Below, piece after piece: positions 27,301 to 35,432 of a stretch of DNA of 64,000 nucleotides; the first letter of the stretch is position 1; the number at the start of each line of letters is the position of its first letter. The translations under genes and the position numbers were made by a program. The notes beneath the pieces are model-generated. The model was given only the letters and a program-made list of their open reading frames with translations, ran no database searches and was not told where the DNA came from. This stretch comes from CAWCVR01 sp963799105 (GTDB lineage: Bacteria > Acidobacteriota > Terriglobia > Bryobacterales > Bryobacteraceae). Location of the stretch: assembly GCA_963799105.1 (NCBI GenBank), contig CAWCVR010000004.1:1-64000 (forward strand), in the 5' to 3' direction.

Positions 27301-27686
27301 GTTGCGGCCGCGGCGCGGCCGGCGACCCAGGCGTCGCCGTGCCTTGCATCAACTCCAGCGTGTACCTTGATGGTTCCACCATCAACAACTACACGGCGTG
27401 GTCTCCGGCGACGCGCAACCAGCTCTTTGGGCCGCACTACTTCGATGTCGACCTAAACCTGTATCGCACGTTCAAGATCATGGAGAAGGTCAACTTCAAG
27501 GTCGGTATCCAGGCCTTCAACGCGTTCAACCACCCGAATTTCGCCAATCCGGATGCCACTCTGGGTGACGGCTCCACGGGCATCATCTCCGGGATGTCCT
27601 CCACCACCACCAGCCCCTACGGCTCCTTCCTGGGCTTCGATTCCTCCGTGCGTGTGGTCCAACTCTCGGGGAAAATCACCTTCTAA
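24309..27686 (+). CDS. Oar-like TonB-dependent receptor with carboxypeptidase-regulatory domain
   Basis: The protein has 1,125 residues. The signal peptide is about residues 16-37 (LLPKLLTILLGVLMAAMLVQA). A carboxypeptidase-regulatory-like beta-sandwich follows (GDVAGVVRDQSGAVVPGASV ... GTYQVSSTKTGFQK), then a plug-like region (NIAYTAPGVVV, FQINGLPATSNLFTVNGEND) and a long outer-membrane beta-barrel ending in VRVVQLSGKITF with a terminal aromatic. Such Oar-type proteins are much expanded in Acidobacteriota and are presumed to import large oligosaccharides or peptides with TonB. The ligand is unknown. It has its own promoter and terminator, so it is a single-gene unit. Confidence 0.9.
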   Translation: MTNGARVDAIQAKSGLLPKLLTILLGVLMAAMLVQAQSLTTGDVAGVVRDQSGAVVPGASVTAKSLDTGATQSGATSQSGEYRFRLLKPGTYQVSSTKTGFQKTEQSVEVIVGSVATVDLKLEVGQATQTVEVTGDASLVNAEPSTNTTFSPQQLQELPSAGGDITNIAYTAPGVVVNTTGGYGNFQINGLPATSNLFTVNGENDMDPYFNINNSGASNLTIGQNELQEASVIANPYGGQYGQLAGAQVTYVTMSGTNQYHGNAAYWWNGRAMNSNDWFNNYYGVSKPFSNANQWAGRIGGPIRKDKTFFFADTEGLRFILPNVFSNEIPTPAFAAAVLANVTAKQPNEAAAYKTMLGLWGSAPGASAAVTIPNISSCTSLSLPGYNPATTPCAEKFQSSASALGSEYILAFKIDQKIGNNDNAFFRYKLDHGVQPTLLDAISANFDAISNQPAYDMQFEETHIFGARSTNNFTTAFSHYVAQFAQNTQLVAQTFPYQIADSGTVPFTGFNDQHAFPQGRNVTQYQFIDDFTLNRGSNNLKFGVNFRRYDVSDHNFFYNTPVVYYGYVTAGMQNFANGVAYQYRQAANIASDVPIAMWGMGLYAQDEWNAARNLKFTLAMRVERNSNPVCQFNCFANFNTTTSSLPSFTSSSPGTVPYSSDITAGLHQAYQGVDKLVYSPRIGFSWSPGENHKTVVSGGFMLAYDNPAAGMVDNLLANPPDSVNIRVRPAAGTLPFDPAGGLATFRASANAFGLSKTYSQISAALTALGSTFSAPAFDSIIGTIHAPMWREWNLQIQRQLSNNMLFSVNYAGNSGTRLPYSNAWPNAYDAYGLYPKVPGISASVPVANYGVVTQFQSGAVSNYQGLSFILTKRFSQSVSAHFSYTWSHNLDECSNGCLFSDGNGGQSQVNPLNLRTNNYGNADYDIKHNFSGDFIINPTFHLSNPVAKNIVNGWEFSGKIFWRTGLPYTVGDSYNSALGNTGGAIFGTPLGHGWGGLSCGRGAAGDPGVAVPCINSSVYLDGSTINNYTAWSPATRNQLFGPHYFDVDLNLYRTFKIMEKVNFKVGIQAFNAFNHPNFANPDATLGDGSTGIISGMSSTTTSPYGSFLGFDSSVRVVQLSGKITF

Positions 27687-27721
27687 CCGCGTTTTCGCTT
27701 GAGAACGGCCGCGCGTCCCGC

Positions 27722-27743
27722 AAGGGCCCGCGGCCCTTTTTTT
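27722..27743 (+). terminator. Rho-independent terminator of the first Oar-like gene
   Basis: Stem AGGGCC-CGC-GGCCCT is followed by TTTTTTT, 36 bp after the stop codon. It is the clearest intrinsic terminator in this part of the window. Confidence 0.8.
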
Positions 27744-27868
27744 GTGGGGCTGACCCCGTGGTCCGCGCGGGACGCCCCCGTCCCGCTCTTCGCGCGCGCC
27801 AGGCAGTCTATCTTTCAACGGGAGAGCGGGTCCAGGGGGACCCGCGCGGACGAGGGCGTCCGCCCCAC
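27744..27868. repeat. Dispersed MITE-like repeat family A, copy 1
   Basis: The element of about 125 bp has inverted ends, GTGGGGC at the left and GTCCGCCCCAC at the right, and internal GTCCGCGCGGGACG and ACGAGGGCGTCCG modules. It has no coding capacity. Copies 2-4 are at 30474, 49645 and 56196. It starts directly at the end of the terminator T-run. Confidence 0.8.
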
Positions 27869-27908
27869 AACACCGCGTTGTATGCTGAACCTATAGGCGC
27901 GCTACGCC

Positions 27909-30389
27909 ATGGCCTGGCCCTCCACCATCACGGCGATCCTGGGGTTGGTGTCGTCGTGCGCGGCGTTGCGGGCGCAGGTCGCCATATCCGGCCGCGTGGT
28001 GGACGAGACCGGGGCCGGGGTGTCCGGGGCGAGGATCGAGATTCTCGCGGCCGATGCCGTTGCTCCGCTGGTGGCCTCTTCCGATCTTGCCGGGAATTTC
28101 CAGCTCGTGCTGCCCGCCGCCGGGGCGTACCAGATTCTCGCCGCGCGCCAGGGCTTCTACCTGTTTCGCGCCCGCGAGCAGCGTTTCGATTCCTCTCCCA
28201 GCCAGCTCACCATCGTGCTCAATCACCGGCAGGAGTTCTCGGAACGCGTGGACGTCACGGCATCGCCTCCGGCCATCGACCCGCGGCAGCCGGCGGAGCG
28301 GAAGGTGGTGGACAGCGCCGAGATCGACGCGTTGCCTTTTTCCGGGTCGCAGGACTTTCGCAACGCCCTCAGCCTGATTGACGGCGCGGTGCGGGACGGC
28401 AACGGCGACTACCACTTCAACGGCGCGGGCGCCGGCCAGACATCCTACTCGCTGGACGGCTTCAACATCGCCAATCCCGTGACCGGGTGGCTGGACGCGC
28501 GGGTCAATGTCGACAGCCTCCAGTTCCTGAACGTGGAGACCAGCCGCGTCTCGGCCGAGAACGGGCGCGGTTCCGCAGGCGCCCTGGAACTCGAGACCAA
28601 GATGGGCGACGACCGCCTGCGTTTCGGCGGCACGAACTTCGTACCGGGGCTCTCGTCGGCGGGCGGCTTCCACCTGAACCACTGGACGCCGCGGCTGGAA
28701 GTCTCCGGACCCATCCGCAAGGGCCGCGCCTGGTTCTACAACGGCGCCGACCTCTACTACAGCAACGACACGGTTTCCGGCCTGCCGCACGGACAGAACC
28801 GCACCAGCGGGACGACCCTCAGCGACCTGGCGCGCTTTCGCGTCGATCTGGCGCCCTCCAACGTCGCCACCGGGAGCGTGCTGTTGGATATATCCGACCG
28901 GACGCGCACCGGTTTGAGCGTCCTCAATCCGGCCGAGACCACCACCGACAACCGCCAGATGCTGATCGTGAGTTCGCTGCGCGACCAGCAGTATTTCCAC
29001 GGAGGCGCGCTGCTGGATCTCGGCTTCGCGGATACGCGCGGTTTTCTGCACAGCCTGCCGCAGGGCGGGGAATTGTACCAGATCACGCCCACCGGAGACC
29101 GGGGGAACTACTTCATCGGCCGGGACCGCCATTACTACCGCCAGCAGGTCGTCGCCAACCTGTTTCTGCCGGCGCTGCACCTTGCCGGCACGCACCTGCT
29201 CAAGTTCGGGCTGGATTTCGAGCGCGAAGCGTTTCACCAGCAGACCGTCCGCCACGACTACGAACTGCTGGACGCGGATGGCAACGTGGAGCGCTACGTG
29301 ACCTTCGCCGGCAACCCCTTCGAGCAGCGCAAGAATTTCGAGAGCGCGGAATACATTCAGGACCATTGGACGCCGCGCGAGGGGTTGACGCTCGAAGCCG
29401 GAGTGCGCGCCGAGTGGAACGAAATTGTCCGGGAAATGGAGTTTGCGCCGCGGTTTTCGGCGGCCTGGTCGCCATGGCGCACCGGTCAGACCAAGTTCTC
29501 GGCGGGATGGGGAGTTTACTACGACGCGATCAGTCTGGCGACCGTTTCCGAGCAGCAGGACCAGACTAGCCTGGCGACGTTCTATCTCCCGGGCGGCGTG
29601 GCGATGGGACCGGTGGCCACCACCTTTCAGGCGATCGACCGCCTGCTGAAGGCGCCCTATGACCGGACGGCCAGCTTCAGCGTGGAGCGCCGGCTGCCCG
29701 GCGGGATCTACGCCAGGGCCGGATACGCGCACCGCACCGGCGTCCGCGGGCTGGTTTTCGAGCCGCTGGCTCCGCCGCCGGCCGAGCCTTTCTATGGGAG
29801 CGTGAATTACCTCCTTGGCAATACCCGGAGCGACCGTTATGACGGCGTCGATATCGGTCTCAAACGGACTTTCGCCAAGCAATTCGAGTGGTCCATCGGG
29901 TACACGCGGTCGCGGGCGCGCACGAACGCCGCCGTGGACTACAACTTGGAGAATCCCATCTTCGCGCTGCAGGCGCCGGGTCCGCTGGCTTGGGACTCTC
30001 CCAATCGCCTGCGCCTGTGGGGATGGGCTCCGCTGCCCAACCGCTTCCTTCCGCCGCGGCTGCGATTTCTGACGCGGAATACGACTGTCGCCCTGCTGGC
30101 GGAGTATCGCACCGGGTTTCCGTTCAACGTGGTGGACCAGGGCGGGTTTCTGGTGGGCCAACCGCTGTCGCAGCGCTATCCCTATTACTTCACCGCCAAC
30201 CTGGCCATAGAGCGCGCTTTCCGCGCGATGCATTACCTGTGGGCCTGGCGCTGCGGGCTCGACAACCTCACCGGCAGTCTCAATCCGAACACGGTGGAGA
30301 ACGTCATGGGCACGCCGCAGTTTCTCACTTTCTACCGCGGCCCCGGGCGCGCGGTGGATGTGCGCCTGCGGTTTCTGGGACGGAAGTAG
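27909..30389 (+). CDS. Second Oar-like TonB-dependent receptor
   Basis: The protein has 826 residues. It has a signal peptide (ITAILGLVSSCAALRAQ) and a carboxypeptidase-regulatory fold (AISGRVVDETGAGVSGARIE ... GAYQILAARQGFYLF). A plug-like segment with DFRNALSLIDGAVRDGNG and GAGQTSYSLDGFNIANP follows, then a beta-barrel of about 600 residues. It is about 300 residues shorter than the neighbour and ends in AVDVRLRFLGRK. It is therefore a different subfamily and not a recent duplicate. No good ribosome site precedes ATG 27909. Repeat A copies lie on both sides. Confidence 0.85.
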   Translation: MAWPSTITAILGLVSSCAALRAQVAISGRVVDETGAGVSGARIEILAADAVAPLVASSDLAGNFQLVLPAAGAYQILAARQGFYLFRAREQRFDSSPSQLTIVLNHRQEFSERVDVTASPPAIDPRQPAERKVVDSAEIDALPFSGSQDFRNALSLIDGAVRDGNGDYHFNGAGAGQTSYSLDGFNIANPVTGWLDARVNVDSLQFLNVETSRVSAENGRGSAGALELETKMGDDRLRFGGTNFVPGLSSAGGFHLNHWTPRLEVSGPIRKGRAWFYNGADLYYSNDTVSGLPHGQNRTSGTTLSDLARFRVDLAPSNVATGSVLLDISDRTRTGLSVLNPAETTTDNRQMLIVSSLRDQQYFHGGALLDLGFADTRGFLHSLPQGGELYQITPTGDRGNYFIGRDRHYYRQQVVANLFLPALHLAGTHLLKFGLDFEREAFHQQTVRHDYELLDADGNVERYVTFAGNPFEQRKNFESAEYIQDHWTPREGLTLEAGVRAEWNEIVREMEFAPRFSAAWSPWRTGQTKFSAGWGVYYDAISLATVSEQQDQTSLATFYLPGGVAMGPVATTFQAIDRLLKAPYDRTASFSVERRLPGGIYARAGYAHRTGVRGLVFEPLAPPPAEPFYGSVNYLLGNTRSDRYDGVDIGLKRTFAKQFEWSIGYTRSRARTNAAVDYNLENPIFALQAPGPLAWDSPNRLRLWGWAPLPNRFLPPRLRFLTRNTTVALLAEYRTGFPFNVVDQGGFLVGQPLSQRYPYYFTANLAIERAFRAMHYLWAWRCGLDNLTGSLNPNTVENVMGTPQFLTFYRGPGRAVDVRLRFLGRK

Positions 30390-30473
30390 CAGTTACTACC
30401 ACCAGTTCACTTCTGCCGGTCTTGTGCAGGGCAGGCTGTCAGCCCAATGCCGCATAGTTTCCCCGCTGCCGAT

Positions 30474-30597
30474 GTGGGGCGGACGCCCTCGTCCGCGGCC
30501 GGCCCCCTGGCCGGCTTCTCCCCATTAGCAAGCACTTGATACTGCGAGCGAAAAGCGGGACGAGGGCGTCCCGCGCGGACCAGGGGGTCCGCCCCAC
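30474..30597. repeat. Dispersed MITE-like repeat family A, copy 2
   Basis: It runs from GTGGGGCGGACGCCCTCGTC to GGGGGTCCGCCCCAC. The internal order of modules is inverted relative to copy 3, consistent with insertion in either direction. It ends 25 bp before tdh. Confidence 0.8.
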
Positions 30598-30621
30598 GGC
30601 CCGATCGGCTATCGTAGTGTT

Positions 30622-31647
30622 GTGAAAGCCCTCGTCAAGAGCAAGAGCGAACCCGGCCTGTGGCTCGAAGAGATCAACGTCCCCAGGATCGGCATCAACA
30701 ACGTCCTCATCCGCGTGCTGCGCACCGGAATCTGTGGCACCGACATTCACATCTACCAGTGGGACGACTGGGCGCGGCAGACCATCCCCGTGCCCATGGC
30801 CGTCGGCCACGAGTTCGTGGGCCGAATTGTCGAGGTCGGCGCAAACGTTGCCGACTTCTTCCCCGGCAACCTGGTGAGCGGCGAGGGCCACGTCACCTGC
30901 GGGCGCTGCCGCAACTGTCTGGCGGGACGCCGCCACCTGTGCGCGTCCACCCACGGCGTGGGCGTCAACCGGCCGGGCGCGTTCGCCGAGTACATCGCCC
31001 TGCCCATGACCAACATCTGGCGGCACAACCCGTCGGTGCCGCTCGACGTGGCGGCGATCTTCGACCCCTTCGGCAATGCCGTACACACCGCGTTGACCTT
31101 CCCGGTCCTCGGCGAGGATGTGCTCGTAACCGGCGCGGGACCCATCGGCATCATGGGCGCCGCCGTGGCGCGCCACGCGGGCGCGCGCTTCACGGTGATT
31201 ACCGACGTCAATCCCTATCGCCTGGAGTTGGCGCGAAAGTTGGGCGTGACGCTGGCGGTGGATGCGCGCGAGACCCCGCTCCCCCAGGTACAGAAGCAAC
31301 TTGGCATGACCGAGGGTTTCGACGTGGGCCTGGAGATGTCCGGCAACCCGGCGGCTTTCCGCGACATGCTGTCCAACATGAGCCACGGCGCGCGCATCGC
31401 GATGCTGGGGATTCCGTCCCAGGAGATGTCCATCGACTGGCGCACCGTGATCTTCAACATGCTGACCATCAGGGGCATCTACGGCCGCAAAATGTACGAA
31501 ACCTGGTACAAGATGACCGTGATGTTGCAGTCGGGCCTGGATATCACCCCGGTGATCACGCACCGGTTCCCGTTCACCGAGTTTCAGCAAGGCTTCGATG
31601 TGATGGCGTCGGGGCGCAGCGGCAAGGTGATTCTGAACTGGGAGTGA
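30622..31647 (+). CDS. tdh: L-threonine 3-dehydrogenase (zinc-dependent)
   Basis: The 341-residue MDR-family enzyme oxidises threonine to 2-amino-3-ketobutyrate, which a ligase then splits to glycine and acetyl-CoA. Catalytic zinc ligands are in GICGTDIHIYQWDDW and GHEFVG; structural zinc Cys are in CGRCRNCLAGRRHLC; the Rossmann motif is GAGPIGIMGAA. The W-D-x-W segment and GGVNRPGAFAEY-like region favour Tdh over other sugar/alcohol dehydrogenases. The start is GTG 30622. Its glycine product fits with the gcv operon in the same window. Confidence 0.88.
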   Translation: MKALVKSKSEPGLWLEEINVPRIGINNVLIRVLRTGICGTDIHIYQWDDWARQTIPVPMAVGHEFVGRIVEVGANVADFFPGNLVSGEGHVTCGRCRNCLAGRRHLCASTHGVGVNRPGAFAEYIALPMTNIWRHNPSVPLDVAAIFDPFGNAVHTALTFPVLGEDVLVTGAGPIGIMGAAVARHAGARFTVITDVNPYRLELARKLGVTLAVDARETPLPQVQKQLGMTEGFDVGLEMSGNPAAFRDMLSNMSHGARIAMLGIPSQEMSIDWRTVIFNMLTIRGIYGRKMYETWYKMTVMLQSGLDITPVITHRFPFTEFQQGFDVMASGRSGKVILNWE

Positions 31648-31697
31648 GCGAATACCCCAGCATTCAGCCGATGAGGTACCCTTAGAGAAGAGGCGAT

Positions 31698-31940
31698 ATG
31701 GCAACCGGGAACAATCTGCATATTCCGGACGATCTTCTCAGTGCGGTGCATGAAGTGGCGGTGGCGGATGGGAGATCGACCGATGATCTCGCGGCAGAGG
31801 CCTTGCGCCGATACGTAGCACACCGGAAGCTGGAAGAACTGGGTGAGTATGGGCGTGGGCAAGCCGAAAGGCTCGGCTATACCGAGGCAGATGTTCTCCG
31901 CTTGATTGATGAGTCCCGGCGCGAGCACCGTGCCCACTAG
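31698..31940 (+). CDS. Antitoxin-like ribbon-helix-helix protein
   Basis: The 80-residue protein has LHIPDDLLSAVHEVAVADG followed by DDLAAEALRRYVAHRKLEEL, the strand-helix-helix of small DNA-binding antitoxins, and an acidic/basic tail that would wrap the toxin. ATG 31698 has an AGAGGCG site 8 bp upstream. It overlaps the PIN gene downstream, so the two form a toxin-antitoxin pair. Confidence 0.75.
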   Translation: MATGNNLHIPDDLLSAVHEVAVADGRSTDDLAAEALRRYVAHRKLEELGEYGRGQAERLGYTEADVLRLIDESRREHRAH

Positions 31941-32337
31941 GGTCACTCTCGACACCAACATATACGTGTCGGCCTTTCACTTTGGCAGCACGCGACTACT
32001 GCACATGGCAGTCAACGGCGACATCGAACTAGCCGTGTCGCAGCCGATCCTGGATGAACTGATTCGGGTCCTGCGGGAGAAGTTTCAGTGGGACGGCTAT
32101 CGGCTGCACGATGCCAGGCAGCGGGTTCTCGGCCTTGCCAAATTCGTCGTGCCTGAGCAAACCCTCGACGTGGTGACGGTGGATGAACCGGACAACCGCA
32201 TTCTCGAATGTGCCGTGGCGGCCGCGTCCGAGTTCATCATTACGGCTGACAGAGACCTGTTGCGGCTGGGGAGCTATGCGGGCATCCCGATCCTGAAGGT
32301 GGCCGACTTCCTGCGGGCGGGGGCCTGGATCGCGTAG
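31909..32337 (+). CDS. PIN-domain toxin (COG1569-like)
   Basis: The protein has about 142 residues. PIN acidic positions are in RVTLDTNIYVSAF, ILDELIRVLREKF and VDEPDNRILECAVAAASEFIITADRDLLRL, matching the 'putative toxin component, PIN family' group with the D-N-R-I-L-E-C-A signature. Three starts are possible in frame: TTG 31906, ATG 31909 and GTG 31930. I chose ATG, which leaves a 32-bp overlap with the antitoxin. It is expected to be a Mg-dependent endoribonuclease held by the upstream RHH-like protein. Confidence 0.8.
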   Translation: MSPGASTVPTRVTLDTNIYVSAFHFGSTRLLHMAVNGDIELAVSQPILDELIRVLREKFQWDGYRLHDARQRVLGLAKFVVPEQTLDVVTVDEPDNRILECAVAAASEFIITADRDLLRLGSYAGIPILKVADFLRAGAWIA

Positions 32338-32391
32338 CGGGCATCGCGCACGATTGCGTGAACCGGCAAGCGGTAGCGGTGTGCCGAAGGA

Positions 32392-32418
32392 TGCTAGAAT
32401 GTGTACAGTGAGTACACA
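32392..32418 (+). promoter_or_regulatory. Extended -10 promoter overlapped by a perfect palindromic operator
   Basis: TGCTAGAAT (32392-32400) is an extended -10 element. TGTGTAC-AGTGA-GTACACA (32400-32418) is a perfect 7-bp-arm inverted repeat directly abutting the ATG at 32421. Binding of the Phd-like product here would block its own transcription start, the usual mode of antitoxin autoregulation. Transcripts would be nearly leaderless. Confidence 0.6.
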
Positions 32419-32420
32419 AT

Positions 32421-32699
32421 ATGGAAACCGTTAAAGTCGGCATCCGTGAGTTTCGCGAGAAGCTCGCGGGCTACCTGGAATCGGGTAGTCCGCTGGCGAT
32501 CATGCGGCACGGACAGACGCTCGGCTACTACATCCCCGCGCAGAAGCGAACCAGGAAGACCGAGCTTGCGGCGATGCGTGCCGCCGCGAAAGACCTGGAC
32601 GAGATGATCGCCTCCTGGGGCGACAGCGAAGACGAGTTGATGGAAGAGTACAATGCGATCCGCCGGACTGCCCGCGAGAACAGGCGGAATGCGAAGTAA
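32421..32699 (+). CDS. Solitary Phd/YefM-like antitoxin
   Basis: The protein has 92 residues. VKVGIREFREKLAGYLESG then PLAIMRHGQTLGYYIP is the Phd/YefM DNA-binding fold (x-F-R-x-x-L-x-x-x-L followed by I-x-R-x-G-x-x-x-x-x-I). The acidic tail (DLDEMIASWGDSEDELMEEY) would bind a toxin, but no Doc, RelE or PIN gene follows: the next gene is a disrupted GIY-YIG nuclease 137 bp later. It may be an orphan antitoxin. It is probably autoregulated through the palindrome next to its start. Confidence 0.8.
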   Translation: METVKVGIREFREKLAGYLESGSPLAIMRHGQTLGYYIPAQKRTRKTELAAMRAAAKDLDEMIASWGDSEDELMEEYNAIRRTARENRRNAK

Positions 32700-32836
32700 G
32701 GCTCTGGTGGTTGACGCTGGTATCGTCGCAAGCCCCCGTTTCAGGCCGCTTGACTTGCATGTCGAACTGAGTTCTGATTGAGTACGTTGCTGCCGGGTTT
32801 GGAGGGCAGCAAGAGCGGGCGAGGCCGCACAGACTT

Positions 32837-33682
32837 ATGGATGCACCGGAAACGGCAACTATCACGCTCTTTCTTCTACACGGAGACGCGAAAGGTCTTC
32901 GCAAGGCCGAGATCGGCGGCTGGATCGGGTTGGCCTTTGCCGCGCCGCATACCGAACTCGGTGAGCTCCTGCACCGCGAGGAACTCGGCAAGCCCGGAGT
33001 CTACATTCTCACTGGCAGCGATCCAAACAGCGGAAGGGCCCGTGCCTACATAGGCGAGGCCGAGGTCGTTGGCGAGCGGATATAGCAACACAGGACGGAG
33101 GAGTTTTGGGTCTCGGCCATCGTGTTCGTCAGCAAGGATGGAAGCGTCACCAAGGCTCATGCGAAGTACCTGGAGAAGCGTCTCTTCGAGGAAGCGGAAA
33201 AGGTAGATAAGTGCGACCTCGAGAACGGCCAGCGCCCTGGCGGCGCGCAGATCTCGGAGGCGGACCGCGGGGACATGGAGGCGTTTCTCCGCCGAATTCG
33301 GTTACTCCTCCCCGTCCTGCGCTCGGACATTCTCACGCCGGACCCGGTTCCGACCGACAAAGTGCTCTTCTGCCGCAGAAAAAGAGCCGTGGCGCGAGGC
33401 CAGCGCACCGAGGATGGTTTCGTGGTGTTCCGGGGCTCGACCGCGGTCCTGGAGCAGGTTCCGTCAGCGGAGAAGTACCCCTACGCCGTGGCCGGGCGGA
33501 AACAGCTTCTCCTCAATCGCACGCTCAAGGAGAAGGATGGGCTCCTGGTGTTCGCAAAGGACTACGTAATCTCCAGCCCAACGGCTGCGGCTGTCGTGAT
33601 ATACGGCGGAAATGCGGCCGGACCTACAGCCTGGAAAAATGAGAAAGGGACGACTCTCAAACAGCTCGACGAGGAGGCCTAG
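32837..33682 (+). pseudogene. GIY-YIG nuclease family protein (DUF4357-type), in-frame TAG
   Basis: The full frame has 281 codons and a single amber codon at 33083-33085 (codon 83). Before it: ITLFLLHGDAKGLRKAEIGGW and KPGVYILTGSD...ARAYIGEAEVVGERI, i.e. the GIY and YIG strands of the nuclease. Directly after it, in the same frame: QHRTEEFWVSAIVFVSKD, KAHAKYLEKRL, the rest of the nuclease core, then a C-terminal domain like DUF4357 (SPTAAAVVIYGGNAAGPTAW). Because sequence similarity continues without a shift, one substitution has split an otherwise intact gene. Restart at GTG 33122 would give only the C-terminal part. Confidence 0.75.
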
Positions 33683-33723
33683 CCGCGCCCTGGCCGTATT
33701 CCCCGCCGTGCAAAGAGGCCCGT

Positions 33724-34266
33724 CTACTCGATCTCGTAATGCTTGAGTATCTCGCCCCACGTGCCGCGGGATTTGAGAAGTAACTCGACCACCTCGCGGA
33801 CGGCGCCGGCGCCTCCCGATGCCTTAGTCACATAGTGGGCTTCGCGCTTCACTTCGTCGCGCGCGTTGGCGGTGGCAATGGCCAGGCCCACGCGGTGCAT
33901 GATGACGACGTCGGTGAAATCGTCGCCGATGTAAGCCACTTCGCTCGCGTCCACTTTCGCGTGGGCCAGGATTTCTTCCAGGATCGGAATTTTCTCGATG
34001 TGGCCCTGATAGACGTAGGCCATCTTGCACTGCCGCGCGCGCTCCTCGGTGGCCGGCGACTGGCGGCCGCTAATGACGCCCGTCTTGATACCCTGCCAGC
34101 TCAACCACTGGAGGCCGATGCCGTCCTGCGAATCGAAGCCCTTGGTCTCGACCACCTTGCCGTCGGGGCCGGGGACGTTGAATAGGTGGCCGTCGGTGAG
34201 GACGCCATCCACGTCCATCAGGAGAAGCTTCACCTTGGAAGCGAGTTGGGTAACTTGGTCGCTCAT
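33724..34266 (-). CDS. KdsC-like HAD phosphatase (3-deoxy-octulosonate-8-P phosphatase type)
   Basis: The protein has about 180 residues. It has no cap domain; motif I is LLLMDVDGVLTDG, motif II GVISGRQS, motif IV AYIGDDFTDVVIMHRVGLAIA, the usual KdsC pattern (tetrameric C0 HAD). KdsC makes KDO for lipopolysaccharide. No KDO synthesis genes are adjacent, so the substrate is inferred. ATG 34266 is preferred; an in-frame GTG at 34275 touches the neighbouring repeat. Confidence 0.8.
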   Translation of the reverse strand: MSDQVTQLASKVKLLLMDVDGVLTDGHLFNVPGPDGKVVETKGFDSQDGIGLQWLSWQGIKTGVISGRQSPATEERARQCKMAYVYQGHIEKIPILEEILAHAKVDASEVAYIGDDFTDVVIMHRVGLAIATANARDEVKREAHYVTKASGGAGAVREVVELLLKSRGTWGEILKHYEIE

Positions 34267-34275
34267 TTGATTCAC

Positions 34276-34328
34276 GGGCCGCTCGCTTACGCTCGCGGTT
34301 CCGTGGACGGCACGTAAGCGAGCGGGCG
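34276..34328. repeat. Dispersed repeat family C, copy 3
   Basis: Arms CCGCTCGCTTACG (34279-34291) and CGTAAGCGAGCGG (34313-34325) form a 13-bp perfect stem. It lies between kdgK and the KdsC-like gene and could act as a processing or attenuation hairpin in their shared transcript. Confidence 0.7.
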
Positions 34329-34335
34329 GTTTCCT

Positions 34336-35418
34336 CTATCGTTGAATTCTCGCCGAGCCGCCCTTGGCGAAGGCGCGCACCTGGTCGGCGGTCGCCATGG
34401 TGGTGTCGCCGGGGAAAGTGGTCAGCAGCGCGCCGTGGGCCCAGCCGAGCCGGACGGCTTGTTCCGGAGTCTCGTTGGTCAGCAGGCCGTAAATGAAGCC
34501 CGAGGCGTAGCCATCGCCGCCGCCGACGCGGTCGAACACGTCGAGTTCGGCGGTTGGGGAGACGACCGTCTGGCCGTTGATCCAGGCAACCGCGCCCCAG
34601 TTGTGGCGATTTGTCGACTTCACTTCCCGCAGCGTCGTGGCTACGATCTTGACTTGCGGATGCTTCTTCGTAACCTGGTCCATCATGCCGAAGAACGCGC
34701 TGGGATCGAGCTTAGACTTCGCCCCTACGTCCTGGCCGGGGATGCCGAGGCCTTTCTGCAAGTCCTCTTCGTTGCCCACCAGCACGTCAACGTTCTTCAC
34801 GATGCGGTCGAGCACTTCCACGGCCCGCTGTTCGCCGCCTGAAATGGCCCATAGCTTGGCGCGGTAATTCAGGTCGAACGATACGATGGCGCCCGCGGCC
34901 TTGGCGGCCTGCATGGCTTCGATGATGACTTCGGCGGTGGTCTCAGAGAGCGCCGCGAAAATGCCGCCGCTGTGGAACCAGCGCACGCCGCCGGCGAAGA
35001 TGGCTTTCCAATCGAAATCGCCCGGTTTCAGCAGGCCGGCGGCTTCGTTCGAGCGGTTGTAGAACACCACGGGGGCGCGCACGCCATGGCCGCGGTCGCT
35101 ATACACCGTCGCCATGTTGGGACCGCGCACGCCATCGTGCTTGAAGTGCTTATAGAAGGGCCGGACGCCCATGGCCTTGACACGCTCGGCGATCAGGTCG
35201 CCGACGGGATAGTTCACCATGGCGGTGGCGATGCCGGTCTTCATGCCGAAGCAGTCCGACAGGTTGGCGGCGCAATTGAACTCGCCGCCGGAAACGTGGA
35301 TCAGGCACTCGGTGGCTTTGCGGAAGGGGATGATGCCGGTATCCAGGCGATGGACGAGGGCGCCGAGCGAAACGAAATCCAGGGCGCCGTCGGGACGAAT
35401 ATTCAGACCATGACTCAT
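34336..35418 (-). CDS. kdgK: PfkB-family sugar kinase, probable 2-keto-3-deoxygluconate kinase
   Basis: The protein has 360 residues. PfkB features: substrate-side ECLIHVSGGEFNCAANLSDC near the N-terminus, and the ATP/anion-hole motif VFDRVGGGDGYASGF near the C-terminus, with the catalytic Asp. LNYRAKLW is typical of KDG kinases. The product would be KDPG from pectin- or uronate-derived KDG, fitting the pectinolytic genes 2-13 kb away. Fructokinase or ribokinase activity cannot be excluded. Start ATG 35418 follows GGAAATCCCC. The gene lies directly behind gnd. Confidence 0.7.
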   Translation of the reverse strand: MSHGLNIRPDGALDFVSLGALVHRLDTGIIPFRKATECLIHVSGGEFNCAANLSDCFGMKTGIATAMVNYPVGDLIAERVKAMGVRPFYKHFKHDGVRGPNMATVYSDRGHGVRAPVVFYNRSNEAAGLLKPGDFDWKAIFAGGVRWFHSGGIFAALSETTAEVIIEAMQAAKAAGAIVSFDLNYRAKLWAISGGEQRAVEVLDRIVKNVDVLVGNEEDLQKGLGIPGQDVGAKSKLDPSAFFGMMDQVTKKHPQVKIVATTLREVKSTNRHNWGAVAWINGQTVVSPTAELDVFDRVGGGDGYASGFIYGLLTNETPEQAVRLGWAHGALLTTFPGDTTMATADQVRAFAKGGSARIQR

Positions 35419-35432
35419 AGGGGATTTCCTGG

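Noticed and set aside
30660..31685. Second long frame within tdh
   Set aside because: Shifted-frame shadow with Arg/His/Gly-rich content; the zinc-dehydrogenase motifs are all in the other frame.
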